Positions 1 to 7,126 of a DNA stretch of 11,085 nt are shown here, piece after piece; within the stretch, counting starts at the first letter, position 1; each line of letters opens with the position of its first letter. The notes below the pieces were generated by a model, which was not told where the DNA came from, made no database searches, and saw only the letters and a program-made list of their open reading frames with translations. Source of the stretch: JAJKIP01 sp040509055 (GTDB lineage: Bacteria; Bacteroidota; Bacteroidia; Chitinophagales; Chitinophagaceae); assembly GCA_040509055.1 (NCBI GenBank), contig JBEVLT010000384.1, positions 1-11,085 of the forward strand, read 5' to 3'. Both the position numbers and the translations under genes were made by a program.

Positions 1-30
1 AAAAAAATCCCCCGGACATGATCCGGGGGA
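1..30 (-). terminator. Intrinsic terminator closing the dcw operon after ftsZ
   Basis: Read on the minus strand, a perfect 9-bp GC-rich stem (TCCCCCGGA / TCCGGGGGA, positions 30-22 and 16-8) with a 5-nt loop (21-17) is followed directly by seven T residues (7-1). This is the classic Rho-independent layout. It lies 71 nt beyond the ftsZ stop codon. There is no T-tract on the plus-strand side, so it works only for minus-strand transcripts. The T-run reaches the window edge and may be longer. Confidence 0.93.
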
Positions 31-101
31 AACAACTAAAAACAAGCCTTTGAATCCTTGGCTTTAAGGGACAGCGGTGGCTGCAATAACGCAGCTATGC
101 A
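31..101 (-). other. 3' untranslated region of the operon, no gene seen
   Basis: This is the 71-nt stretch between the ftsZ stop codon and the terminator stem. It holds two weak 5-bp hairpins (80-84 with 91-95; 44-48 with 60-64), too small to assign a role. Positions 31-45 are an exact reverse complement, on the transcript, of the A-rich leader in front of ftsA. Confidence 0.5.
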
Positions 102-2006
102 TTAATCAGGCTTCTGACCATCCAGGAAGGTATTGATCGTACTGATCTGGCCCTGGTTGTTCTTGTCGGCCTTTACTTCGTAATTGCTGTAGAACTGCTC
201 TACATGGTTGCTGTTGTACAGCTCCATGTTGCGGCGGATGTATGCGGGCACGGTCTCAAACTCGTTGTTGGGATCGGCCGCATTGACGTTGAACGACAGG
301 TTGCGCAGCTTGTTCAGCCGCTCGGTCCTGCGTTTTTGCTCTTCGGCTTCTTCGTCCTGCAGCGGTTCCGGCATCGCAGGCAGCTCCTGCTGGTATACCG
401 GCGCCGGGCTGGCCGGTCTCTCCACGAGCTGCATCGGCAGTTCGGCTTCCTCTTCCTCAGCAGATACAGGCATCGGCGGCACCACCGGTTTTTCTGCCGG
501 CAGTGTTACCACAGGCGGCCTCACGGCTACCGGTTCTGTGCGCGATTCGGCATAGATGGTAGAGGGGCGGGAAAGATAACCGCCTGCACCGGTAGCAGGT
601 ACCGGTTTTGCAGGTTCTTCCCTGCGCACCGGTTGCGGTGCGGGTTCGGGTTGAGTGGCCAATGAACCGGGCTGGTACGGCAGCACGCCATCGGCGGGAC
701 CGGTCTTCTCCACCAGGAACAGTGCTCCGGGTTCCGGGGCCGGTTCTTCGGCTTTCGCGGCAGGCTCTTCTTTTTCTTCCATCTTCAGCTCCCAGTGCAT
801 CACCGGCTCTTCCTCTCTTTCCTGCTCCAGGTCGATCATATCCTGCATGCCGGGCATCGGCGCATCTATTGCAAGGAAATCTTCCACCAGCTTTGGCGCC
901 ATCGGGTCCGGCTTGCTTTCTTCGCTTTTTACCGGTGCCGGTACTTCGCGCTTCAGGCCCTCCGGCTGGCCCAGCATCATTACGATCTTGTCTTCCTTTT
1001 TCTCAGCGGTCTTTTTCGCTTCGCGCTGGATAAAGGGATCTTTGTGCTGGAAGCCGGTAGCGATCAGGGTAATGCCCAATTGCTCGCCCAGCGTATTGTC
1101 ATAGCCCAGACCCAGGATCACATCGCTGTTCTCACCGGCCTGGCTGAGCAGGTAGTTTTGTATCACTTCCACCTCGTCCATCGTAAACTCGTTCTGGCCC
1201 TCAGACGAGTTGATGTTGATAAGGATCCATTTGGCGCCGCGGATATCGTTGTCGTTCAGCAGCGGCGAGTTCAGCGCTTCTTCGATAGCCTTGTAAGCGC
1301 GGTTTTCGCCGGCAGCTGTGGCACTGCCCAGGATGGCTACGCCGCCGCTGCGCATCACGGTGCACACATCGGCAAAGTCTACGTTGATCTGGCCGGTGCT
1401 GTTGATCACATCGGTGATACATTTAGCGGCCGTGGCCAGCACGTTGTCTGCTTTTTCAAATGCTTCGCGCATTTTCAGGTTGCCGAACTGGTGGCGCAGC
1501 TTGTCGTTGCTGATCACCAGCAGGGTATCTACATACGATTTCAGCGTCTTGATGCCTTCTTCTGCCTGTATCTGCCTTTTTTTCCCTTCGTAAGCAAAGG
1601 GTGTGGTCACGATGCCGACCGTCAGGATGCCGAGGTCTTTACATATCTTGGCGATGATGGGTGCGCCACCGGTGCCGGTGCCGCCGCCCATGCCGGCCGT
1701 GATAAAGGCCATCTTCGTATTCACTTCAAGGATGCGCTTGATCTCTTCCAGCGACTCTTCGGTAGCCTGCCTGCCGATCTCGGGATTGGCGCCTGCGCCC
1801 AGTCCCTGGGTCAGGTGCGGCCCGAGCTGTATCCGGTTAGGGATATTGCTGTTGGACAAAGCCTGTGCGTCCGTATTGCAGATGATAAAATTCACGCCCT
1901 CGATATCCTGGCCGAACATGTGATTGACCGCATTGCCGCCGCCGCCGCCGACCCCGATCACTTTAATGATAGAGGATTTCTCCTTGGGCAGATCAAAATG
2001 TATCAT
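102..2006 (-). CDS. ftsZ: Cell division protein FtsZ, long-linker Bacteroidota form
   Basis: FtsZ is the tubulin-like GTPase that polymerises into the Z-ring at mid-cell and recruits the divisome. The 634-residue protein has the GTP-binding signature GMGGGTGTG at 105-113 and the T7 catalytic loop NVDFADV at 208-214, with D210 and D213 as the expected catalytic acids. The globular GTPase region ends near residue 330. A Pro/Glu-rich, presumably disordered linker of about 250 residues follows, then the conserved FtsA/membrane-anchor binding peptide ETVPAYIRRN at 584-593. Unusually, that peptide is not terminal: 41 more residues follow, ending in NTFLDGQKPD. Most FtsZ proteins are 350-450 residues, so the extra length is linker and tail. 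The ATG at 2006 begins a normal FtsZ N-terminus and has no clear Shine-Dalgarno. It is the last gene of the operon, 109 nt after ftsA and followed by a strong terminator. Confidence 0.98.
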   Translation of the reverse strand: MIHFDLPKEKSSIIKVIGVGGGGGNAVNHMFGQDIEGVNFIICNTDAQALSNSNIPNRIQLGPHLTQGLGAGANPEIGRQATEESLEEIKRILEVNTKMAFITAGMGGGTGTGGAPIIAKICKDLGILTVGIVTTPFAYEGKKRQIQAEEGIKTLKSYVDTLLVISNDKLRHQFGNLKMREAFEKADNVLATAAKCITDVINSTGQINVDFADVCTVMRSGGVAILGSATAAGENRAYKAIEEALNSPLLNDNDIRGAKWILININSSEGQNEFTMDEVEVIQNYLLSQAGENSDVILGLGYDNTLGEQLGITLIATGFQHKDPFIQREAKKTAEKKEDKIVMMLGQPEGLKREVPAPVKSEESKPDPMAPKLVEDFLAIDAPMPGMQDMIDLEQEREEEPVMHWELKMEEKEEPAAKAEEPAPEPGALFLVEKTGPADGVLPYQPGSLATQPEPAPQPVRREEPAKPVPATGAGGYLSRPSTIYAESRTEPVAVRPPVVTLPAEKPVVPPMPVSAEEEEAELPMQLVERPASPAPVYQQELPAMPEPLQDEEAEEQKRRTERLNKLRNLSFNVNAADPNNEFETVPAYIRRNMELYNSNHVEQFYSNYEVKADKNNQGQISTINTFLDGQKPD

Positions 2007-2115
2007 AGTTGTAAGATTGAAACTTCACCGGCATTGAACAGCCTGCCGGCAAAGCTGATTTAGAATTAAGGTTAGTATAAAGAACTGGTAGAATTTAAGG
2101 TTGATACAAAAAGGA
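2007..2115 (-). promoter_or_regulatory. ftsA-ftsZ intergenic region with direct repeat and hairpin
   Basis: This is the widest gap in the cluster (109 nt). On the minus strand it contains two nearly identical direct repeats, AACCTTAAATTCTA (2102-2089) and AACCTTAATTCTA (2073-2061). A GC-rich hairpin follows, CCGGCA / TGCCGG (2049-2044 with 2033-2028, 10-nt loop), its 3' arm ending 21 nt before the ftsZ ATG. No Shine-Dalgarno is seen. A TATACT hexamer sits at 2079-2074 between the repeats, but I see no matching upstream element at the usual spacing for the Bacteroidota sigma factor. A local promoter, an operator or an RNA-stability element adjusting FtsZ level are possibilities. None is shown by the sequence alone. 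Confidence 0.4.
2061..2102 (-). repeat. Imperfect 13/14-bp direct repeat upstream of ftsZ
   Basis: The copies at 2102-2089 and 2073-2061 differ by one A. Their starts are 29 bp apart, close to three turns of the helix. The A/T-rich composition raises the chance of coincidence. Confidence 0.6.
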
Positions 2116-3492
2116 CTACAGCCGCCTGTCTTCTTCTTCCTTGAACAGGTCGATGATGCCGTCCTTGAACTTGCCCCAGAAGTTGCTCAGTCCGCGGCGC
2201 TGCCGTATCCGTTCTTCTCCTGTCATTTCCTCTTCTATTTCGATTTCTTCTTCCTCTTCGGCCATACGTTTCAGGCCATCGGGAACTTCTACTTTTCGGT
2301 ATTCCGTTTCAAACTGCTTGCGGTTGTGCTCGTAGTCGTCGTACCCTTTCAGGATAAGCCCGATACAGGTAGAATAAGTAGGCTTGGCCAGCTCTTCGAT
2401 ATGGCCTGCCGCCAAATGCTCGTTCGGGAAACCAATGCGTGCCGGCAACCCGGTCACGTATTCCGTCAGCTGGATCAGGTGCTTCAGCTGCGAACCACCG
2501 CCGGTAAGCACCACGCCTCCGTTCAGGGCTTTGTTATCCAGGCCCACCTGCTTCAGGTGATAGGTTACGAAATCGAGTATCTCGCTCATCCTTGCCTGGA
2601 TGATATTGGCCAGGTTCTTTACGCTGATCTCCTTGGCCGGCATACCGCGCAAACCGGGAATAGTGATATATGCGTTGGCCTTGGCTTCATTGGAGAGTGC
2701 GCTGCCGAACTGCACCTTCATCTGCTCGGCCTGTGTTTTAAGTACGCACAGTCCTGTTTTGATATCGTTGGTAATATTTTCTCCTGCAAAGGGAATTACA
2801 GCAGTATGCTTTAATATGCCTTCATAAAATACGGCCAGGTCGGTGGTACCGCCGCCGATGTCCACGATGGCCACACCGGCTTCCAGGTCTTCCTGTCCCA
2901 TGACGGCGGAAGAAGAGGCCAGCGGCTGCAGCACGAGGTCTTTGGTATACAACCCTGCTTTTTCCACGCTGCGGTTGATGTTGCGGATGGCGTTCTTATC
3001 ACCGGTAATGATATGGAAATTGGCGCCCACCTTCACCCCGCCGTAGCCGATGGGGTTGGGAATGTTCTGAAAATTATCCACGGTAAACTCCTGCGGGATC
3101 ACATCGATGATCTGGTCGCCGGCCGGTATATAGGTCTTATACTGGTCGCTGATCAGCTGGTCGATCTCGCGCTGTGAGATTTCTTCGTCCGTGGTCTGGC
3201 GCACGATGTCGCCGCGCGTTTGCAGACTCTTGATGTGGTGGCCGGCAATGCCCACGTATACTTCTTTGATATCGAGGTTGGGGTTGGAGGCAAAACAATT
3301 CTCCAAAGCAGTCCGGATGGCTTTGATCGTTTCGTCGATGTTCAATACCTGCCCGTGCTTGACACCATTGGAATTGGCCTTGCCAAAGCCAAGTATCTCC
3401 AGTTTGCCAAACTCGTTCTTGCGCCCGGCAATTACCGCGATCTTGGTTGTCCCGATGTCAAGACCGACAATAATGGGTTGTTCAATGTTCAT
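2116..3492 (-). CDS. ftsA: Cell division protein FtsA
   Basis: FtsA is an actin-like ATPase that tethers FtsZ filaments to the inner face of the cytoplasmic membrane and helps activate septal synthesis. The 458-residue sequence shows the actin-fold motifs in order: phosphate-1 GLDIGTTKI at 10-18, the FtsA-specific 1C (SHS2) region around 84-165, phosphate-2 DIGGGTTDLAVF at 211-222, and the adenosine motif LTGGGSQL at 329-336. A strongly acidic segment (about 412-422) is followed by a C-terminal amphipathic stretch (about 435-450, NFWGKFKDGIIDLF), as expected for the membrane-targeting helix. It is somewhat longer than the roughly 420 residues of E. coli FtsA because of this tail. The ATG at 3492 directly precedes the first strand and phosphate loop. 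The leader is A-rich without a Shine-Dalgarno, common in Bacteroidota. It follows ftsQ by 25 nt. Confidence 0.97.
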   Translation of the reverse strand: MNIEQPIIVGLDIGTTKIAVIAGRKNEFGKLEILGFGKANSNGVKHGQVLNIDETIKAIRTALENCFASNPNLDIKEVYVGIAGHHIKSLQTRGDIVRQTTDEEISQREIDQLISDQYKTYIPAGDQIIDVIPQEFTVDNFQNIPNPIGYGGVKVGANFHIITGDKNAIRNINRSVEKAGLYTKDLVLQPLASSSAVMGQEDLEAGVAIVDIGGGTTDLAVFYEGILKHTAVIPFAGENITNDIKTGLCVLKTQAEQMKVQFGSALSNEAKANAYITIPGLRGMPAKEISVKNLANIIQARMSEILDFVTYHLKQVGLDNKALNGGVVLTGGGSQLKHLIQLTEYVTGLPARIGFPNEHLAAGHIEELAKPTYSTCIGLILKGYDDYEHNRKQFETEYRKVEVPDGLKRMAEEEEEIEIEEEMTGEERIRQRRGLSNFWGKFKDGIIDLFKEEEDRRL

Positions 3493-3517
3493 ATTGTTGT
3501 TTTTAGTTGTTGCTCTT
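3493..3517 (-). promoter_or_regulatory. A-rich leader of ftsA without Shine-Dalgarno
   Basis: The 25-nt ftsQ-ftsA gap reads on the minus strand as an A/C-rich run (core AACAACTAAAAACAA, 3511-3497) directly before the ftsA ATG. Bacteroidota often initiate without Shine-Dalgarno pairing and favour A-rich upstream bases, so this probably serves as the initiation region. The core is perfectly complementary, on the transcript, to 15 nt of the operon's 3' UTR. Confidence 0.5.
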
Positions 3518-4582
3518 TTAATCGTTCTGTCTTCGCGGCATCACGGCCCTTGGCCCCCTGTCGCCGTTGTTATTCGTTTGCCTTGCCTGGTTGGCCGCCG
3601 GTTTCGGCGGCGCCGGCCTCCGGGTTGCAGGCGTTGCGGCCGGCTGCCCGTTGTCATTGCCGGCACGACTCACCACCGTATCTGCCACTGCCGGCGGACG
3701 GATCACCATGATACTATCGTCGGCAATCCGGCTGGCCTGCTCCAACAGCTCTTCCACATCTTTGCGCGCCTTTACCGAGTCGATCTTCGGGTTGTCGCTT
3801 TTGGCGCCGACCACCTGTCCGGCAAAACGCACATCGATCACTTTATAATGGTCCAGCCCCGTACGGCTCAGTACCTGCTGGTAAAAGGCAAACAGGCGGT
3901 GAAATTTCTGCGTCATGTTCTCCCCGTTACCCAGCTTTACCGTATGCCGTCCCGCTACCGGTATCATTTCAAACTCCCAGCAATCCGGTCCGCAGGCTAC
4001 CAGGTCCACCTGGGCCACCTGGGCAGTCCAGAAGGGATGCCCGTTGATGTATTGCGACATCGTGGTGATATCTTTCAGCAAGGCGCTGTCGCTGCTGGTC
4101 CATCTTCTTTTATCCGGGAACCCGGTAAATACCGGCACCCTGGCAATGGTCGTTTCAGAAAGTGGCAGCGACTGGTTGGTCTCGTCGATATAAAACGACC
4201 GGCCGCCTGCTGTGAATATCCTGGCAATCGGCTCCCGCTCCGCTACCGATACGTGGAGCACGGCCTGGTTGTCGAAATACAGCTGTGCATCCTTTATCCA
4301 TACATTGTTTTCCAGCAGTTGCTCCATCCGCTGCAGATCGAAAGACGATTTGGGCTGCCCTTTGATAGTGCCATGCACGGCGCCTTTCAGCAGTTGCACG
4401 ATGGCCGCTTCGTCCAGGAACAGGAAATCTGTTTTTACCCCGCCGATCGTGATCTCATAGTCCCTGCACAATTCCTTTTGCTGTTTGCCCATGGCAGCGA
4501 TCAGCAGCGTAAGCATGCCCCCGCCGATGGCCAGCCACATCATCACAAACAATATTTTCCGTATAGTTCTTTTCGTGCTCAT
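3518..4582 (-). CDS. ftsQ: Cell division protein FtsQ/DivIB with C-terminal extension
   Basis: FtsQ is a bitopic membrane protein that links cytoplasmic and periplasmic halves of the divisome, in other bacteria through FtsL and FtsB. The 354-residue sequence has a short basic cytoplasmic N-terminus, one transmembrane segment at about 9-31, and a POTRA-like region at about 42-115 ending in the recognisable stretch NNVWIKDAQLYFDNQAVLHVSVAEREPIAR (92-121). The FtsQ beta domain follows to about 259, including IDVRFAGQVVG. Residues from about 286 form a low-complexity Pro/Ala/Asn/Arg tail, making it longer than E. coli FtsQ (276 residues). The ATG overlaps the murC stop by one base (TAATG), suggesting translational coupling. 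FtsQ sequences diverge strongly, so the call rests on architecture, POTRA-end residues and position between murC and ftsA. Confidence 0.92.
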   Translation of the reverse strand: MSTKRTIRKILFVMMWLAIGGGMLTLLIAAMGKQQKELCRDYEITIGGVKTDFLFLDEAAIVQLLKGAVHGTIKGQPKSSFDLQRMEQLLENNVWIKDAQLYFDNQAVLHVSVAEREPIARIFTAGGRSFYIDETNQSLPLSETTIARVPVFTGFPDKRRWTSSDSALLKDITTMSQYINGHPFWTAQVAQVDLVACGPDCWEFEMIPVAGRHTVKLGNGENMTQKFHRLFAFYQQVLSRTGLDHYKVIDVRFAGQVVGAKSDNPKIDSVKARKDVEELLEQASRIADDSIMVIRPPAVADTVVSRAGNDNGQPAATPATRRPAPPKPAANQARQTNNNGDRGPRAVMPRRQND

Positions 4583-6012
4583 TACACTGTTTCCAGGTAC
4601 TGTTTTATAGTTTCTACCAGGGTATCGATGTCGCCGGCGCCTGCCGTGATCAGCACCTGTCCCGTATCGCTTTTTTTACTGAACTCGTTTTTGATCCAAT
4701 TCACCAGCTCTTCTTTCTCCATCAGCTGCGTAGGATTTCTTTTTTTTTCTGCGATCATCGCACTGGTCACACCTTCTACCGGCAGCTCCCTTGCCGGATA
4801 AATGGGTAACAGGATCGCTTCATCGGCCATATCCAGCACTTCGGCAAATCCGTCTGCCAGGTCCCTGGTGCGCGAGTACAGGTGCGGCTGGAAGACCACC
4901 GTGCATGGCTGATCCGGGAACAAGGCTTTTGCCCCGCCGATCAGCGCCCGCAGCTCTTCGGGATGGTGGGCATAATCGTCGATGAATACGATTCCTTTTC
5001 CCCCGGCGGGCGGAAGGATGTACTCAAACCTCCGCTTTACACCCCGGAAGGAATGAACCGCCTTGCGGATGCTGTCGTCGCTGATCCCCAAAGAACTGGC
5101 TACCGTGATGGCGGCTATTGCATTTTCGATGTTGTGCATGCCACCCATGTTCAGCTGCACCTCTTTCAGTATGTTATCCTTCAGCACCACATCGAACAAA
5201 TAACTGCCGTTGACGACCCGGATATTGGCAGCATAAGCATCAGCTTTTTCATCGTGCAGGCTATAGGTCAGGCGCCGGCTGGCCTGCAGATCGGCGCTTC
5301 TTTTCAGTCCCTGCTTGCTCACCAGCAATCCGCCCTGCTTTATCCTGCTGCTGAAGTCGATAAACGCCTGCTCCATCGCTTCCGCCGTGCCATAGATGTC
5401 CAGGTGATCGGGGTCCATCGAGGTGATCACCGCGATATCGGGGCTCAGTTTCAAAAAGCTCCGGTCGTACTCATCTGCTTCTACCACACTGATGTTTTGC
5501 GGCGCGTTCGCATCGTTACCGGCTACCGACCAGAAATTGGTTTGGTAGTTGGCCGCAATCCCTCCCAGGAAGGCCGTACCGCCGGCCCCGCTGTCGCGCA
5601 GCAGGTGGGCGATCATCGTGCTGGTGGTGGTTTTGCCATGCGTACCCGCCACACAGATATTAAAAGAACGCCGGGTCACCAGCTGCAGCACATCACTGCG
5701 CTTCACCACTGCATACCCGTTCTCCCGGTAATACACCAGTTCCCGGTGCGCTGCCGGCACGGCCGGTGTATACACCACCAGGTCGGCCTCCAGGGGTATG
5801 CGATCCGTATCTTCTTCGTAGTGGACCGCTATACCAGCAGCTTCCATCTCTCTGGTCAGCGGCGTGGGCGTTTTATCATACCCGCTCACCTGTACGCCCT
5901 TTGCCTGGAAGAACCTGGCAACCGCGCTCATGCCGATACCGCCGATGCCGATAAAATATACCTGCCGGATCGCCTCCATTTCTTTTATGGGTATGTAAGC
6001 CTGTTCGTTCAT
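4582..6012 (-). CDS. murC: UDP-N-acetylmuramate--L-alanine ligase MurC
   Basis: MurC is the cytoplasmic ATP-dependent ligase that adds L-alanine to UDP-MurNAc, the first amino acid of the peptidoglycan stem peptide. The 476 residues match the usual three-domain Mur ligase. The UDP-binding Rossmann domain has IGIGGIGMS at 21-29. The ATPase domain has the P-loop GTHGKTTT at 123-130, EADEYDRSF at 178-186 and DPDHLDIYG at 200-208. The hinge region has GMHNIENA at 291-298 and GVKRRFE at 324-330. The C-terminal domain has DDYAHHP at 345-351, FQPHLYSRT at 374-382 and AGAGDI at 457-462. DDYAHHP and GTHGKT are typical of MurC rather than MurD, E or F. The start overlaps the murG stop by 4 nt (ATGA) and the stop overlaps ftsQ by 1 nt, so it sits in a coupled block. 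Confidence 0.98.
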   Translation of the reverse strand: MNEQAYIPIKEMEAIRQVYFIGIGGIGMSAVARFFQAKGVQVSGYDKTPTPLTREMEAAGIAVHYEEDTDRIPLEADLVVYTPAVPAAHRELVYYRENGYAVVKRSDVLQLVTRRSFNICVAGTHGKTTTSTMIAHLLRDSGAGGTAFLGGIAANYQTNFWSVAGNDANAPQNISVVEADEYDRSFLKLSPDIAVITSMDPDHLDIYGTAEAMEQAFIDFSSRIKQGGLLVSKQGLKRSADLQASRRLTYSLHDEKADAYAANIRVVNGSYLFDVVLKDNILKEVQLNMGGMHNIENAIAAITVASSLGISDDSIRKAVHSFRGVKRRFEYILPPAGGKGIVFIDDYAHHPEELRALIGGAKALFPDQPCTVVFQPHLYSRTRDLADGFAEVLDMADEAILLPIYPARELPVEGVTSAMIAEKKRNPTQLMEKEELVNWIKNEFSKKSDTGQVLITAGAGDIDTLVETIKQYLETV

Positions 6013-7100
6013 GCAATCAGTTTCAATATTTCTGCGGCGATCCTGGTATCGGCGTCTTTTATTCCTGATGCAGCAATATTATTAGCCAGCTCCCGCTGCG
6101 CGGTCTCATCATAAGCCAGTGCGGTGATCATCGGCGCCAGCTTTTCTTTTGCCTCGCTGTCTTTCACCATCCGGGCCGCATTTTTATTCACCAGTTGCAG
6201 GGCGTTGGCCGTTTGATGGTCTTCGGCTGCAAAAGGATAGGGTACGAACAAAACGGGCTTTTGCGCTACACACAGTTCAGCTACCGTCATGGCGCCGGCA
6301 CGGGCTACTACCAAATCAGCCGCGGCATATGCATATTCCATCTGGGTGATGAAATCATTCACCCATACGGCAGGATTATTACCTACTCTTTCTTTGGCAC
6401 GGCCGGCATACGGTTTTCCTGTCTGCCAGACCAGCTGCAGGCCAGCGGCCAGCAATTGGTCCAGGCTGTTATCGATGGCTTCGTTGATCGTTCTGGCGCC
6501 CAGGCTGCCGCCCACCACAAACACGGTTTTCTTAGCCGGATCCAGCGAAAAAAAGCGTACGCCTTCTTCGCGGGTGATGACGGATTGCGTGATCACGGGA
6601 CGCACCGGGTTGCCCGTGATGCTGATCCGGCTGGCCGGGAAAAATTTTTCCATGCCTTCTCCGGCCACGAACACCTTGCGTGCCTGCCTGCCCAGCAGGA
6701 TATTGCTTTTCCCGGCAAACGAATTCGATTCGTGAATGAAGGTCGGGATGCCTTTGGCCTGCGCATACCGCAATACCGGGAAAGAAGAATAACCTCCCAC
6801 CCCGATCGCCGCATCCGGTTTAAACTTCCCAAAGATGCTCCTGACCTCGAAAAAGCTTTTGGCCAGCTTCCAGGGCAACGACATGTTTTTTATCAAAGAG
6901 CTCCGGTTAAACCCGGCAATATCCAATCCTTTTATTTCATACCCTGCCTGCGGCACTTTCTCCATCTCCATTTTTCCTTTGGCGCCCACAAACAGGATCC
7001 CGATGCTCCCATCCGCTTTTCTCAGCGCATTGGCAATGGCGATAGCCGGGAAGATATGTCCCCCTGTTCCGCCTCCTGCTATGATGATCCGCTTACCCAT
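6009..7100 (-). CDS. murG: UDP-GlcNAc:lipid I N-acetylglucosaminyltransferase MurG
   Basis: MurG is a GT28-family GT-B glycosyltransferase at the cytoplasmic membrane surface that transfers GlcNAc from UDP-GlcNAc to lipid I, making lipid II. The 363 residues are the normal length. The N-terminal acceptor domain has the glycine-rich GGGTGGHIFPA at 9-19 (H15 is the conserved histidine), VGGYSS at 101-106 and HESNSFAG at 123-130, the equivalent of EQNAxxG in proteobacteria. The C-terminal donor domain has TGNPVR at 162-167, GGSLGAR at 197-203, WQTG at 225-228, RAGAMTVAE at 267-275 (E275 expected to bind ribose of UDP) and the DHQxxNA region at 294-300. The ATG at 7100 directly precedes the first strand. 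It lies 13 nt after ftsW, and a heptamer repeat runs across that junction into the start codon. Confidence 0.98.
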   Translation of the reverse strand: MGKRIIIAGGGTGGHIFPAIAIANALRKADGSIGILFVGAKGKMEMEKVPQAGYEIKGLDIAGFNRSSLIKNMSLPWKLAKSFFEVRSIFGKFKPDAAIGVGGYSSFPVLRYAQAKGIPTFIHESNSFAGKSNILLGRQARKVFVAGEGMEKFFPASRISITGNPVRPVITQSVITREEGVRFFSLDPAKKTVFVVGGSLGARTINEAIDNSLDQLLAAGLQLVWQTGKPYAGRAKERVGNNPAVWVNDFITQMEYAYAAADLVVARAGAMTVAELCVAQKPVLFVPYPFAAEDHQTANALQLVNKNAARMVKDSEAKEKLAPMITALAYDETAQRELANNIAASGIKDADTRIAAEILKLIA

Positions 7101-7126
7101 TCACTATTGACTACTAACTATTGACT
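7099..7126. repeat. Four-unit 7-bp repeat array across the ftsW-murG junction
   Basis: On the plus strand four consecutive heptamers read ATTCACT, ATTGACT, ACTAACT, ATTGACT, each differing from ATTGACT by 0-2 bases. The array covers the last ftsW codons and its stop, the 13-nt gap, and the first two bases of the murG ATG. Confidence 0.75.

Noticed and set aside
377..1016. Recurrent EEP/PAP-type peptides in the FtsZ linker as a tandem repeat domain
   Set aside because: There is no regular period. It is compositional bias typical of disordered linkers.
795..2063. Plus-strand open frame of 422 codons opposite ftsZ
   Set aside because: It is antisense to the conserved GTPase domain of FtsZ, and the translation resembles no family.
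2074..2109. TATACT with an upstream TTG as an ftsZ promoter
   Set aside because: The 27-nt spacing between TTG and TA is too long, and the -7 element does not match the Bacteroidota TAnnTTTG pattern. It is kept only as part of an uncertain regulatory region.
3191..4801. Long open frame on the plus strand opposite ftsA, ftsQ and murC (536 codons)
   Set aside because: It has no recognisable domain, low-complexity His/Arg-rich translation, and lies antisense to three clearly real genes. It is a by-product of their codon bias.
4882..6114. Plus-strand open frame of 410 codons opposite murC, and a similar one at 6195-7124 opposite murG
   Set aside because: Both mirror real genes with conserved catalytic motifs. 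No start signals or protein motifs support them.
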